Made by a program: the position numbers and the translations under genes. From positions 8,331,215 to 8,395,214 of the forward strand of contig OX637346.1 of NCBI GenBank assembly GCA_951799405.1: DNA of 64,000 bases, written 5' to 3'. The notes under the pieces were generated by a model. That model was not told the DNA's origin. It worked only from the letters and a program-made list of their open reading frames with translations, and searched no databases. This document shows positions 45,181-55,345 of the stretch, one piece after another; within the stretch, counting starts at the first letter, position 1, and the number at the start of each line of letters is the position of its first letter. The stretch comes from Agapetus fuscipes (Eukaryota; Arthropoda; Insecta; Trichoptera; Glossosomatidae).

Positions 45181-45184
45181 AGAT

Positions 45185-46765
45185 AGGCCGCGCAAAAAAA
45201 AAGCAGGAACTGAAAATAGAGTGCGGGGTTTTCCTCTGACCGCGACCACCGTGATAAATTCTTATTTGCATTAGGGCGGGCTTAGCGTTCAGTTTTTTGC
45301 GACCCCCGACTATTTAACTTGGCGTAACTTCCGACTGTTTATTGTGGGAGTGAATCGATCCCTTTTTATGTTCGCAACCCTTTTCCTTCGCGCACCAATA
45401 CAACGTGAAAATTCCATTCGCGTACAAATTTGTAATAAAATAATATGGTTTCCAGCTTTGAACCTACATACGTAATGCAAGGAAATAATGTTAATTGAAA
45501 ATTAATTCAATAAGTGTTTGTTTTTATTTTTTGTTGTACTTAAATCATTAAACATCCCGGTTCCAGATTATTTTCGTACCTCTTCAGTGAAAATAAACAA
45601 TCACTATAGCAATGTTTACTTTTCGATGATGCTGCACAAAATAGAGATTTTATACTTCTGACAACCCACTGTCTCAGGTTCTTGAACCAGAGTGTTCGCT
45701 TTCAACCCTGTCATTTCTTTATGCTTCCCTTTATGATGAGGTGTAGGAGCCAATGTTACTTGTTTCTGATTGCGAACCTAAAATTAAAAAAAACATATAA
45801 TATATAAATAAGTGAATTAAAACTCTGTTTTATCCATTTGAATTTAAAAAAAAAAAAAATGGACTTAACACTAAAAATAAGTTTTTTGACGGATATGGGA
45901 AATATTTAATATTTATGGAGCTACTCGTATATGGACACATTTGTTTATTAATGTTGAGGGTCTATTTAGATGTCCGTTTACTATGAATAAATTATATTTA
46001 ATCCCATTGCCTCCAGTTTGCAAAGCTATAAAAACTTTCGTCCCACCTAAAATGTGTAAGTATTCCCAGAGAGAATTCAATAACGTCCTACAATAATCTT
46101 AATTAAATCGTGCACACTCGTATCACAATAATGGAATAGTGATGTTAACAAGCCGGGAAAATCTCATCCCTAGTGTCCGAAAGTTGTGAAGTAATTCGTT
46201 CTCTCTCGACGTCCATCCCATTTGTACAATATGCAATCTTTCGTCCCTCTACGCCCCATGATAACAAGGCCAAATCCTTAAATTAAATTGAAATCTGTCA
46301 GATTAATTTCCAGTCGCATTAATGGTAGAAATACCGAAATGTATTCATCAGTCCTCCGTCTCGTGCGAGCGAGCATTGGCCCGGCTGCTCCCTGGGAGGG
46401 AATAGCATCCCGGTCCCAGAATTCCCGCGGTTAGCCAGCCGCTTTACGTATAATTGATTATCTTAACAAAGACGGCGACAGTCCGGGTCGGGAATATTCT
46501 AATTCCCGATGCGAGACCTTTGTGTCGGACCACATTGTCCCTGCCAAGAGTCGGGATTTCAGACCCAGTTCGGGAGGTGAGGATTTTTCCATAAGCGGGC
46601 CTCTTCAAAAGCAATTATTGTACAAGGGAAACAATCGAGTAATATTATTATTGCTGGCTCTTAAATCGTGATGGAATGCCGCGCGTCTGAGGGCGGACCT
46701 CTCGATGGGAATGTATATAAAACGTAGCTCAGTTGAAGGCGCGTCTATTTAATGCTGAAATAATT
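45185..46765. other. Repeat-free region with two GC-richer islands
   Basis: 45190-45420 and 46330-46700 are GC-richer, contain none of the repeat families seen elsewhere and have no usable frame. Such islands in repeat-dense DNA can be conserved regulatory sequence, but nothing here proves it. Confidence 0.35.
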
Positions 46766-47659
46766 ATTACAGCGATGAGTTATTACATTTCAACGCAAAT
46801 TTTGCTTCTCAGTTTCAAATATTCATTACACTTTGGCCCTTACCTTATATTAAATGTATTATGTGTTCCTTATAACTATTATTTACCTACGTATAGTGGC
46901 ACAGGTTGATTAATCGACTATGTTTCACTCGAATCTCACAGCTACAAAATGTTTCACATAAGGACTATGTGGCGTAACGTACATACGAGTATAATGATTT
47001 GCTTTTATTACCTACCTTCCATTATCATCTGTATTTTGTAATTTTTTTCTGATTTTAATCCGGTATATATACTTTCAACATAGCTAATGATTCACTCTGA
47101 TCTCTCCATAATGGCTTTTTCCAAAAACATGCTTAACGCTGAGTCGTATAGAACTAAAGGCCACGTAGGTTTGTTTCGAAAATAAGATAACTAGATAAAA
47201 ATAACGAGAAAATATTTTCCCGTGTTCCATAAATTATTTTATCCTTAAAAAATCCTAGATTTCCGCCTTTGGTTGTATAGGATTCACAAAATACAATTTG
47301 TTTTGACACCCACGTCCTCACATCCTGGATTTACTCTTTGCTAAATGCCACCGATGGTTTCTCCCTAAGGCATACTGTTTAATTATAAGCGTAAAAGGTC
47401 ATTCACAAATTCTTAGTTATCAAAAAATTAAACATAACCTTACATTAAGAACAAAAATAATTGTAATATCATATTAACCAATAAGCTTCAAATTCTGATT
47501 TGATAAAAATGATTTCGTCAACATGCGTAGGCTTGAAATTGTTCTTCAGGGTCTTATCTGAGCCGTAATCTATGGCTGTTTTATTTTTTTCCTTATTATA
47601 TATTTTCTTCCTTACTTTTATATATTTTTTATTGGTATATATTAATATATTTTTTATTT
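46766..47659. other. AT-rich stretch, nothing recognised
   Basis: No supported frame or repeat. Confidence 0.5.
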
Positions 47660-47875
47660 ACTGTAAAAAATGGTTTACTTTGACAATGTCACTCCTGTGT
47701 CAGGGAAGGTCGAAAAAAGTTGTAAAGCTTATGTTCATGTGAGGTTTGAATTTTATTTGTAAGTATACATTCAGCATTTGTAAGCGCGAACTACACGTGT
47801 TTGTTTGTGGGCATGCATTTGATATGAGCTTTAAATGTTAATATGTCTTTGTTACTTAGATTATAGATTAAGCAA
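47660..47875 (+). repeat. Repeat family A, 5'-truncated at the TACTGTAAAAAA site
   Basis: It begins at TTTACTGTAAAAAATGG, the same point as the copy at 50.5 kb, and runs to TTACTTAGATTATAGATT. The same breakpoint in two copies suggests a shorter subfamily or a preferred stop of reverse transcription. Confidence 0.88.
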
Positions 47876-48790
47876 ACAAACATTTATGCATGTATTATAC
47901 ATGAATAAAAACATAAGTATGACAATATTAACAAACCATCAAAGACGTTTTTTACGTTTTCTTCTTTTTACCGTAAGTAACTTTTTTAGAGCTTTGCTAC
48001 CTATGGATTGAATTCAAATAATTGTCGTCTTTTAAATGTTTTTGTAACCAAAAAAAGGCGTGCCCATAGATAGCGCTCAAGACCTGGAAAAATAATTTAG
48101 AACATCTGAATCCGACTATGAAAGAAAAAACATACGTAGATAGATTTCAACTAAAATCATCAGTCTATTTATAACGCAAACTTGTTTCAAATATTCTACA
48201 TCAAGCAATTTGCATGGAAATAGCGGCGTTCACACTGTATAAGCAGAAACATGAATTCTGTACCGTAGTGGATGTGTAATTCCTGCAAAACAGTTTACTG
48301 TCACTCGTCCATCTCTGCTAATAACATTGGGCATTATGAATGATGAGTCTTGGTGACAGATGACTCCGGATAAACCATTCACGCACCAAAGGGCTATGCT
48401 TCACGGCTCCCCTGATTGCCGACATTAAATTTTGCATATTTAGGATCCGCTGAAAGCCAGGAATTTGCAGAACTGAAATGCTTTGCAGGGTGTCCGGATC
48501 CAAATTTAGACCCGAGTGACTGAAAATGATGGCTTGCGAAATTATTCTGAACTACAGAAGGACATCGCACTATTTGTAAACGGTCGATGGCACTTGGAAG
48601 TATCTTTGAAATAAGCAAACATCTGCCTAAATGTGATCCCTATTTTATATCTCTGGTTATTCATTTTACTCGTATACTTTATTATTCAGCCATTATAAAT
48701 TTAAGATATCATCGTTTTAAAGAAAGATAATTTCCTCTACATTTCTCATTTCCTGTAGTATTTACAGTCAAATGGAAATTTCATATACAT
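47876..48790. other. Unassigned stretch with unsupported minus frames
   Basis: Two overlapping minus frames at 48318-48618 (one with the stretch LQSISVLQIPGFQRIL) look less repetitive than their surroundings. I recognise no domain; they could be an old gene fragment. Confidence 0.35.
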
Positions 48791-48799
48791 ATTTTGGGT

Positions 48800-48985
48800 T
48801 CTACAATCTATACGTTATATGTAGCAAACCGTTTTTCCAATGTTACCCTTTTTTATGGTAGAGCGGTAAAGTTGCAGCGTTTACGTATGTTTATTAGTTA
48901 TTTGTGTGTTCATTTTGTAACTTACACATGCAGCATGTTTAAGCGTGAATTTATCTGTGTCTGTTTATTGGAATGCATTAGTTAT
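48800..48985 (+). repeat. Repeat family A, diverged forward copy
   Basis: CAAACCGTTTTTCCAATGTT, then CTTACACATGCAGCATG and GGAATGCATTAGTTATAAAT. The tail is replaced by SINE-3. Confidence 0.75.
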
Positions 48986-49241
48986 AAATAGATTTGTGAA
49001 AAGGAATGCAATTCACCAACCTATTCTGCCTGGCCGGAAACAGGTATTAATATCATCAATTAATAATTCATTATTGTTTATTTTAATAAATGTTTAATTC
49101 ATAATTACCCAATAACATCTGTTGAACCATGGTCAAAGTTATAGTCAACTGACCCAGGCGGGGATTGAACCAACGTTGTTCTATTCCAAACACGCTAGAA
49201 AGATCAGCCCTCTTGGCCCCCTCGGCTTTAACACCGACCAT
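48983..49241 (-). mobile_element. SINE-3 copy, reverse
   Basis: It matches the 38.0-kb copy throughout: TCACCAACCTATTCTGCC, AAACAGGTATTAATATCATC, GCGGGGATTGAACCAACG (B box reversed) and GATCAGCCCTCTTGGCCC (A-box region reversed). It has inserted at the 3' end of a family A copy, as at 38.0 kb. Confidence 0.85.
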
Positions 49242-50363
49242 GTTAGTATATGTCTGTCACTCGATTAGAGTTAGTTGTAAACGTTAGGAATTGCAGCTTA
49301 ATATTTTTTAATAATATTCACAAAATACGTGTTTAGTGAAATATGCAAAAAACCGTTTTTCACAATTTGAAGAGCAGGTACATTCATTTGCAGATAATGC
49401 ACATTTTCCCCTTCTCTGTTCGCGCTTTGTCTATGCGCCTATAATCCTGTCCAACAACTTCTCAATGGCCCTCCATCCAAGGACTGTGACGTGCTTCGAC
49501 CCTCATATCTAAGACCTCCCATCGAAGGATCTCCGAGAAACACATTATAAAACATCGTTCTTCTTAGATATAATAGGTAAGAAGAAAGGCATTATTTTCG
49601 GTTGGTAAAGTTTAAAGCTTGCGTACAAAGGCAAAGGGCTAGAGTTTCGAGCATAAATTCAGTAAACAAAAAAAAAACTTCTGACGTTTACACACGGTCA
49701 GATAGCTAGGGATTAGGCAAAAAAAATATTTTGTTATTGATTGCTAACGACCTCAGTTTTATACATACTATGACGTATGACAGTTTAGAAAAATAATGCA
49801 TTCTTTAGACTTTAGAGGGTGTCTTCATTAAAATATGAGACATGTTTTCATATTATTGTGTTTCCTCTAAGCCAAATCATTTAACTATCAAGACTTATTT
49901 AGCTCTTATAAGAAATGAGGACTTTCTCACACTGGTGAAAAAAAAGAGAAACTAAACACTTAAAGAATTTGATTGAACTAAGAATGCTCAAATCACAAAA
50001 CGCATAAAAAATTGTGGAATTTAATGGCTCTACAATAAAGCAGTAATTAAAAAAATACTCCACAAAAATTCAGTGGCTGAAGAAATATCGGTTGTCTAAA
50101 ACCTAAGATGGAGCGATGTTTATGTATTTTGTGCTGTAAGGCACACATACTTTGATGATCATGCACCTTCCCCTTTTCACTCACGCACTTGAAGAGAGCT
50201 TTGATTGTAACGCAATCCGAAAGCTGTTTGGTTTTCTCCACACGTCAAATAGATTTTTTTATCCCAAAAGTGTTACATATTCACATATATTTTTCTCTTT
50301 GAGTCATATACCTACGACTGATAAGAGAAAAATTAAAAGTTAGTACCTTTCTATTTAAAAATT
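49242..50363. other. Unassigned stretch
   Basis: No supported frame or repeat. Confidence 0.45.
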
Positions 50364-50893
50364 ATCAGCCCGGTAGAGTGCTTGCCTTCCATGCCAGAGG
50401 ACTACGGTTCGATCCCTGATAAAGGTATGTATTAGAAATAATTTTCCGTTTTGGTGTTTATTTTAAGTCTATAATCTATAATCTAAGTTGCAAGGATATA
50501 TTCATTCAAAGCTCTCAGATGTATGCCCACAAACAAACACGTGTAGTTCGCGCTTATAAATGTTGATTGTGTACTTACAAATAAAATCCAAACCTCAAAT
50601 AACCATAAGCCCTGCAACTCTTGCCGACATTCCCTGAAACAGGGGTGCCATTGGCAAAGTGAACCATTTTTTACTGTATTTTATTAAGTAATTTAAGTCC
50701 TATATATAAATACTGGCAAGGCTTACTAAGCCACAAGAAATGAGAATCAGCCCGCTCAGGAGTTGAAAAATTTCCGCTTCATGTAATATAGTTAACGTTA
50801 AGTCGGCCTTCTTATCTGTACAAATAAATCAGGTTCCACACTTTTGAACCCATCATGGACAATTGAGTAAGGATGAAAACTATGTGTGGAGTT
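50364..50893 (+). mobile_element. SINE-1 copy split by a family A insertion
   Basis: The left part 50364-50469 has CGGTAGAGTGCTTGCCTTCC and TACGGTTCGATCCCTGA (B box). The right part from 50692 resumes at ATACTGGCAAGGCTTACTAA and runs to the 3' end GTGTGGAGTTTCGTTGCG. The gap is filled by a family A copy. Confidence 0.88.
50470..50691 (-). mobile_element. Repeat family A inserted into SINE-1, with 8-bp target duplication
   Basis: TTTAAGTC flanks it exactly on both sides (50462-50469, 50692-50699). The copy is reverse: its 3' tail TATAATCTATAATCTAAGTT is at the left and its 5' truncation at the right (ACCATTTTTTACTGTA). Target duplication, 5' truncation and a short tandem tail identify family A as a retroposon. 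Confidence 0.88.
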
Positions 50894-51377
50894 TCGTTGC
50901 GTATTGAAATTCTTGTTAATTTGAGCACATTTTTAATTTTAACGTACCTTAAAAATATGTGGTGCAAAGCAACCAATCTCTTTCACAGCACTTATGCAAG
51001 TTATAAATCAAAATAATGGTATATATGTGAGAATGACAAAAATACAATGACGGAATCACATAATGTTCTTTTCTGTACTTATTAAAAGAATTTGCGTGCA
51101 TTTTCATGTTGCTTTTCAGTACTTTACGCACGAAAACTCCCATCTGAATATTTAATGATCCGTAACATTATAAATGCCTTGAAAATGTTTATCGGCATTC
51201 TCACAACACGCTAACTTTCCACAATGAATGTTAAATTGCGTAAGTGAAAAAGTTACTTTGACTTTTTTTTTGTAGTTTGTATTCTGCGACATTTTTTTGG
51301 ATAACTTTACCGATAATTTGAAATATTTTCGCCTTACTTAAAAAAAAACTTTCAAAAAATTTAAGTGTTCATTTCTT
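50894..51377. other. AT-rich stretch, nothing recognised
   Basis: No supported frame or repeat. Confidence 0.5.
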
Positions 51378-51384
51378 TTCTTCC

Positions 51385-51475
51385 TTGCTCAGCCTTTCTC
51401 AGTCCACTCCTGGACGTAGGTCTCCTCCAATCTTCTCCATGTTTTTATTAAGCATACAGAAATCTCTGGGCTTAA
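51385..51475 (-). repeat. Possible LINE scrap (TCCACTCCTGGACGTAGG block)
   Basis: CAGTCCACTCCTGGACGTAG and TCTCCTCCAATCTTC resemble a sequence common in insect LINE/SINE ends. Only this short piece is seen. Confidence 0.4.
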
Positions 51476-51592
51476 AAGAAGCTTGTAATATAAATTATTC
51501 TCTCCTTGAATGTTTTTCTTACTTACCTAGTGAGGTAAGCAGGACAGCCCCATAGTTTTTGATGCCTTGATCATATCGGTAGGTAGCAAGCC

Positions 51593-51718
51593 ATAAAACA
51601 TGGCCGCTGGTGAATAGTTGATCAGGATGTTATTTTTGTTTCTGTTCAAATCATATAAAAAATTGTATTTATAATTTTTGACCGCGAGATCAGCTGTTCA
51701 CACGTGGCCATGTTTTAT
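51593..51718. mobile_element. MITE family C copy
   Basis: ATAAAACATGGCCGCTGGTG is inverted as CACACGTGGCCATGTTTTAT, with GTTGATC/GATCAGCTGTTC inside. Length 126 bp. A second copy lies at 57.15 kb. Confidence 0.65.
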
Positions 51719-51965
51719 TGACATCTTTATGATACGCACTTGCGTATGTGAAAACTTTTCACGTCAGACTTTCATTAAATAAATAAAATAACATGATCTT
51801 TGGGAAAAAGGGGATTGCCTCCCATCTCACAATACAGTAATTGGCGTAAAGCTGATCGCTTTATGAGTGAAAATAAAAATACTAATCGTCAATGCTATCC
51901 TTTGAAAGATTTCCAAGATCTTTTCAAGAGGTTTTGAATATTAATTTATAAAAATATTTGTAACA
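51719..51965. other. Unassigned AT-rich stretch
   Basis: Nothing recognised between the MITE and the next hammerhead. Confidence 0.4.
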
Positions 51966-51970
51966 ATTAT

Positions 51971-52008
51971 GCTCCTGAAGATGCCTTATTAGGCGAAAAC
52001 GTTTGAGC
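51971..52008 (+). ncRNA. Hammerhead ribozyme motif HHR-c, intact core
   Basis: Stem I GCTC (51971-51974) with GAGC (52005-52008), core CTGAAGA (51975-51981), an extra T, stem II GCCT/AGGC closed by TATT, GAAA (51995-51998), self-complementary stem III AACGTT (51998-52003), cleavage base T52004. The A-rich tail AATTAAAACTTTGTTTTTTC follows at 52026. Every core position is as expected except for the added base after A9. Confidence 0.85.
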
Positions 52009-52091
52009 AAAAATAAAATAAAAAATTAATTAAAACTTTGTTTTTTCCTATTTTTAAGGGTTTGGTGGTTTACACAGTGAAAGTCCATTGT

Positions 52092-52235
52092 ATATTAATT
52101 AAATAAACAAAGTTTTAACAATTAAATTGTTAATTTTGAATTGTCTTTGTCCTGATGATGCCTTGTAGGCGAAAGTGCTAGACAAAAATTAAAAAATATA
52201 AAAGTGAATTAAAACTTTGTTTATTTAATTAATAT
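52092..52235 (+). mobile_element. 144-bp unit: hammerhead between 27-bp inverted repeats
   Basis: 52092-52118 and 52209-52235 are perfect inverted copies (core TTAAATAAACAAAGTTTTAA) flanking a hammerhead at 52146-52186. The right arm is the tail seen after other copies here (AATTAAAACTTTG). The layout, inverted arms around a ribozyme, recalls the 3.35-kb insertion. Confidence 0.7.
52146..52186 (+). ncRNA. Hammerhead ribozyme motif HHR-d, intact core
   Basis: Stem I TTTGTC (52146-52151) with GACAAA (52181-52186), core CTGATGA (52152-52158), an extra T, stem II GCCT/AGGC closed by TGT, GAAA (52171-52174), stem III AGTGCT (52174-52179, one G-U pair), cleavage base A52180. Stem I is six perfect pairs and differs in sequence from HHR-c, 175 bp upstream. 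Confidence 0.85.
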
Positions 52236-52271
52236 ATTTGTTTTTTTCCAATTAAATTTAAAAAAAAATCC

Positions 52272-52458
52272 AAGATCAATCGCCACCTCCATTCAGTGTC
52301 TCAAAACAACAGAAAACAACACTACGCAGCTAAAAGCCCTGCTACAGTGAATCAGGGCAGCAACCGCCACATCACCATCACCTACACATTACTACAACAG
52401 GTGCCATAAAGCTCCAGATTCCTGAAATCTAGGGAGCCGCAAAGAATTCCTTAAAAAA
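52272..52458 (+). repeat. LINE 3' UTR copy
   Basis: ATCAATCGCCACCTCCATTC (end of the coding part), TCAGTGTCTCAAAACAACAG and GAAATCTAGGGAGCCGCAAA match 7.34-7.72 kb. Confidence 0.75.
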
Positions 52459-52726
52459 AAGATGAATCAATTATGAAGTAAAACCTAAATTTACACTTAT
52501 GTTTTGATGCAAGTGACCCAGGATGATTTTTTTTTAAATTCAGCATAAATGGGTCATTTTTGGTAGCGTATTTTTCTGTTAAAAGCAGCTCAAAATTTGG
52601 TAAAAATATACAGTAATATATCAAAGTGGCACATATTTTTCGCTCCAATTAAACATAAATTCACGCCGCACTTAATCACACGAATGTTCCCTGGGGTCGC
52701 CCTTCCTGCGATATATGAGGAGCTTT
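52459..52726. other. Unassigned stretch
   Basis: Nothing recognised. Confidence 0.4.
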
Positions 52727-52868
52727 CAGTGCCCCAAGTACTAAACTTGTCGTTTCAAAAATATATGGAAATTATAGCAAGCGATCCTAATGAGGGTTTC
52801 AGTTTCTACACATTTTGCGGTTAACGCTATGGTTGAGTTTTAACTTTCTGTTTTATACTTGGAGTATG
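52727..52868. mobile_element. MITE family B copy with both ends
   Basis: TGCCCCAAGTACTAAACTTG at the left and TTTTATACTTGGAGTA at the right are inverted. GCGGTTAACGCTATGGTTGA is the inner right block. Confidence 0.65.
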
Positions 52869-54224
52869 GGTGTCAAGTTTCCGCTATAAAGGCGACAAAA
52901 ACCAACGCGTTATGGGGATATTTCAATAATTTCTTTCTCATAGTCATAGTTTTTGTATTTTTTATCAATCCAAAAAACTTTGCTCATTTTTAGAAAAAGA
53001 AAGCGTAATACACACGCAATATTTTTTAAACACAATAGAACTTCGATTATCCGAACTAATTGGGTGACGAGGGTGTTCATAAAATTGAATTGTTCCGATA
53101 ATCGAATTGTATACTTTTGTGTGTAAATCTACCAACAAAAAACATAATCATTTCATGTATGAAATGGTTGTATTTAAGCACTAATTTTATTGATTTGTAC
53201 AAGGTGTGTTTATAAAATTAACGTATAAAGAAATCCTTCATTTTGGTTTATCGATGCGAGCCTACCTTTCTCGTAGGTACGCGCAGCTCAACCACGTTTT
53301 TTTTTTCATAGCATATTATACTGGTCGCTTTCTTCTTGTACTTCAAACTATCGGAAAGCAACAAACAAACTATCCGTTCGGTCGATCGATGGTTCAGCTC
53401 ACTCTTCTGTATTTTCATTCATCATCATCTTCTAAAGACTGGGCATTTTTGTGCCAGACATCTGTCTCAGTTGGATGCCATCCTCTTTAGCTGCGAATAG
53501 GATGAGACATCTATGAGCTGCTTATAATCCTATGAAGTATGAAGTTTTTGGACGACCTATCGACTTACCGACCTGAAGTTCTTAGACCTCTTGTTCGTCT
53601 TTCCAGGTTTTTTCCTTTCAATATATTGCTAAGGGGTACCATATCTAATCAAGTATCTAATTGGTATTCTCTTTATCGATTTTAATAAATATGTCAACAG
53701 TAATTGTACTGGAGCATCTTCCGACTGATAAAACGTAACAATAAAACCAGTTAGCTTTTGTTGGTGATATTTAGAGCTCCGGCTGTCACATGACGTGTAA
53801 TATAACGTCATGAGTCCTTTGCGAGCCCGCCAGGCTCATACCTATTCCCTTATCTCTCGCCCCCACCCTCGCCCCTGCAGCCCCTACCCTCCTCTATGCT
53901 TTTCATACTTTCGCGAACAACCCAAACATACCCTCGCTTATCATTCAACTTATTTGTTTCAAACTGTTATTGTGAAACAGTATTGTGCTTCTTTCGTGTC
54001 TATTTATTTGACCTTTTCTTTTAACACATAACTACTAAAAATGCAATAATTCGCGTCGACTATTTACAGAAAAATTAACTCCAAATTGTATAAATATGGC
54101 TTTTCTTTCTTAAAATGTGAATACGAAGACAATGAAGGGTTACATCAATAGATGATTGTTTTCATAATTTTATTGCTGTGGAATCAAAATATCCATTTGG
54201 TGGACATGTATGTAGAAAAAATGG
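52869..54224. other. Unassigned stretch
   Basis: The frame at 53206-53490 has no domain. The CCCACCCTCGCCCCTGCAGC-type tract near 53860 is low-complexity. No repeat family recognised. Confidence 0.4.
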
Positions 54225-54335
54225 ATGATGAACGACTGCCAAAAAGAGCGTACTAAAGGGAATGTCAAAGGTAAACGTGGAAGGGGAAGACCGAGGAAAG
54301 AATTGATGGATACAATAAGTGAGATTGCAAGTAAC

Positions 54336-54440
54336 CATTCTGCTCTTGAAGATGCCTCATTAGGCGAAAATATTCGAGCAAAAAAAAAAGAATAAAGTGA
54401 ATTTAAACAATGTTTTACCATTTATATTTTTAAATATTTA
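54336..54440 (+). mobile_element. 105-bp hammerhead-bearing insertion with 16-bp target duplication
   Basis: TGAGATTGCAAGTAAC (54320-54335) and TGAGATTGCAAATGAC (54441-54456) flank it, differing at two of 16 positions. The insert holds one hammerhead, an A-run and the GTGAATTTAAACAATG tail. It is the clearest delimited unit of this class in the window and lacks any protein-coding capacity. The duplication length fits Penelope-like elements. Confidence 0.8.
54341..54380 (+). ncRNA. Hammerhead ribozyme motif HHR-e (C3 substitution)
   Basis: Stem I TGCTC (54341-54345) with GAGCA (54376-54380), core TTGAAGA (C3 to U), an extra T, stem II GCCT/AGGC closed by CATT, GAAA (54366-54369), self-complementary stem III AATATT, cleavage base C54375. 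The helices are perfect; the C3 change should reduce activity. Confidence 0.75.
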
Positions 54441-54590
54441 TGAGATTGCAAATGACTGGATTACACAGAGTGAGAAATAATAAAAAAGAGTATGCATGAA
54501 CAGAGTGATGAATGTCGAGGAGATGAAAGCATTGTGCAAAGAAATAACTCACCATCCTTAGCGAAATGGTGACTGGATACAAGAACAGTT

Positions 54591-55144
54591 GTTTTTACGT
54601 TCATTAGGCTCATTTCGTATTTGATTTAAATTATTCCGCTTGTTTCAGCAATAAAGCATTGTTTTCAACCGTTTTTATATCATGATACTTACATCATGGC
54701 CGGCTTTGGTTAAATGAATTCAAACGTGCAGATTTTACGAAACGTTCTCAAGTTTTTTGTGCACATGAATGCCCGAGATGAGTGAAAAATAATTGTTTCA
54801 ATCGAAAACGTGACATGAAAACCTGCGAGTCATCAGAATAAATATTCGCAGGGGGAATTCGTTCTCGAAAAGAGAAAATCAGACGCGAAAAATCCCTTTC
54901 GCATTCCAACAACAATTTATTTAGACAAAAATCCTTATTTATATGGAAGCAAAGGGGGAGCATGATGGTACGTATTATTTCAGCGTTCTGAATGTGCGGC
55001 CCCCTTTCGTGACTTTCTTATAATTGGGATGATTCAGCAAGATATGAACATTGTGAGCAGAGTGCTTCGTTTTTATTTTTGTTTAAGTATAAAATATGAA
55101 ATTACAATTTTTAGTACCGATAAAATATAAATTTACGAAACAAT
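54591..55144. other. Unassigned stretch
   Basis: Nothing recognised. Confidence 0.45.
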
Positions 55145-55345
55145 ATTTTACAAGGATTAATTTTGTGAGCGCTATTTTTGTTTGAATCACACCCAACTGG
55201 CCTCACCAACTGGAAAGCTTTCGTCGCGCTAAAAAACTTAATTGTTAAACATGACACAGTTGCTGTAAGGCTGGATGGTTCTTTGGTGACCGGTCTACTG
55301 GTGAAAGCAAATAATTTTTTCAACCCAAGAAAGAGCAAATTTTTA
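55145..55345 (-). mobile_element. SINE-2 copy lacking the tRNA head
   Basis: Tail GTGAGCGCTATTTTTGTTTG, body CACAGTTGCTGTAAGGCTGG and TCTTTGGTGACCGGTCTACT. It stops near CAACCCAAGAAAGAGC, before the tRNA part, so it is 5' truncated. Confidence 0.8.

Larger units (their letters stand above)
54225..54590 (+). pseudogene. RTE-like LINE C-terminus, split by a hammerhead element
   Basis: 54280-54335 encodes GKRGRGRPRKELMDTISEIA; the protein resumes after 54440 as DWITQSE and NRVMNVEEMKALCKE. Together they match the WDIQSE ... KRVVNMNELEEVCKD pattern of the 9.6-kb copy. Removing the insertion restores continuity of the homology, though stops remain. Confidence 0.75.

Noticed and set aside
45555..45600. 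Reverse-strand CTGAAGA...GAAA pattern
   Set aside because: The would-be stem II is only two pairs and neither stem I nor stem III forms.
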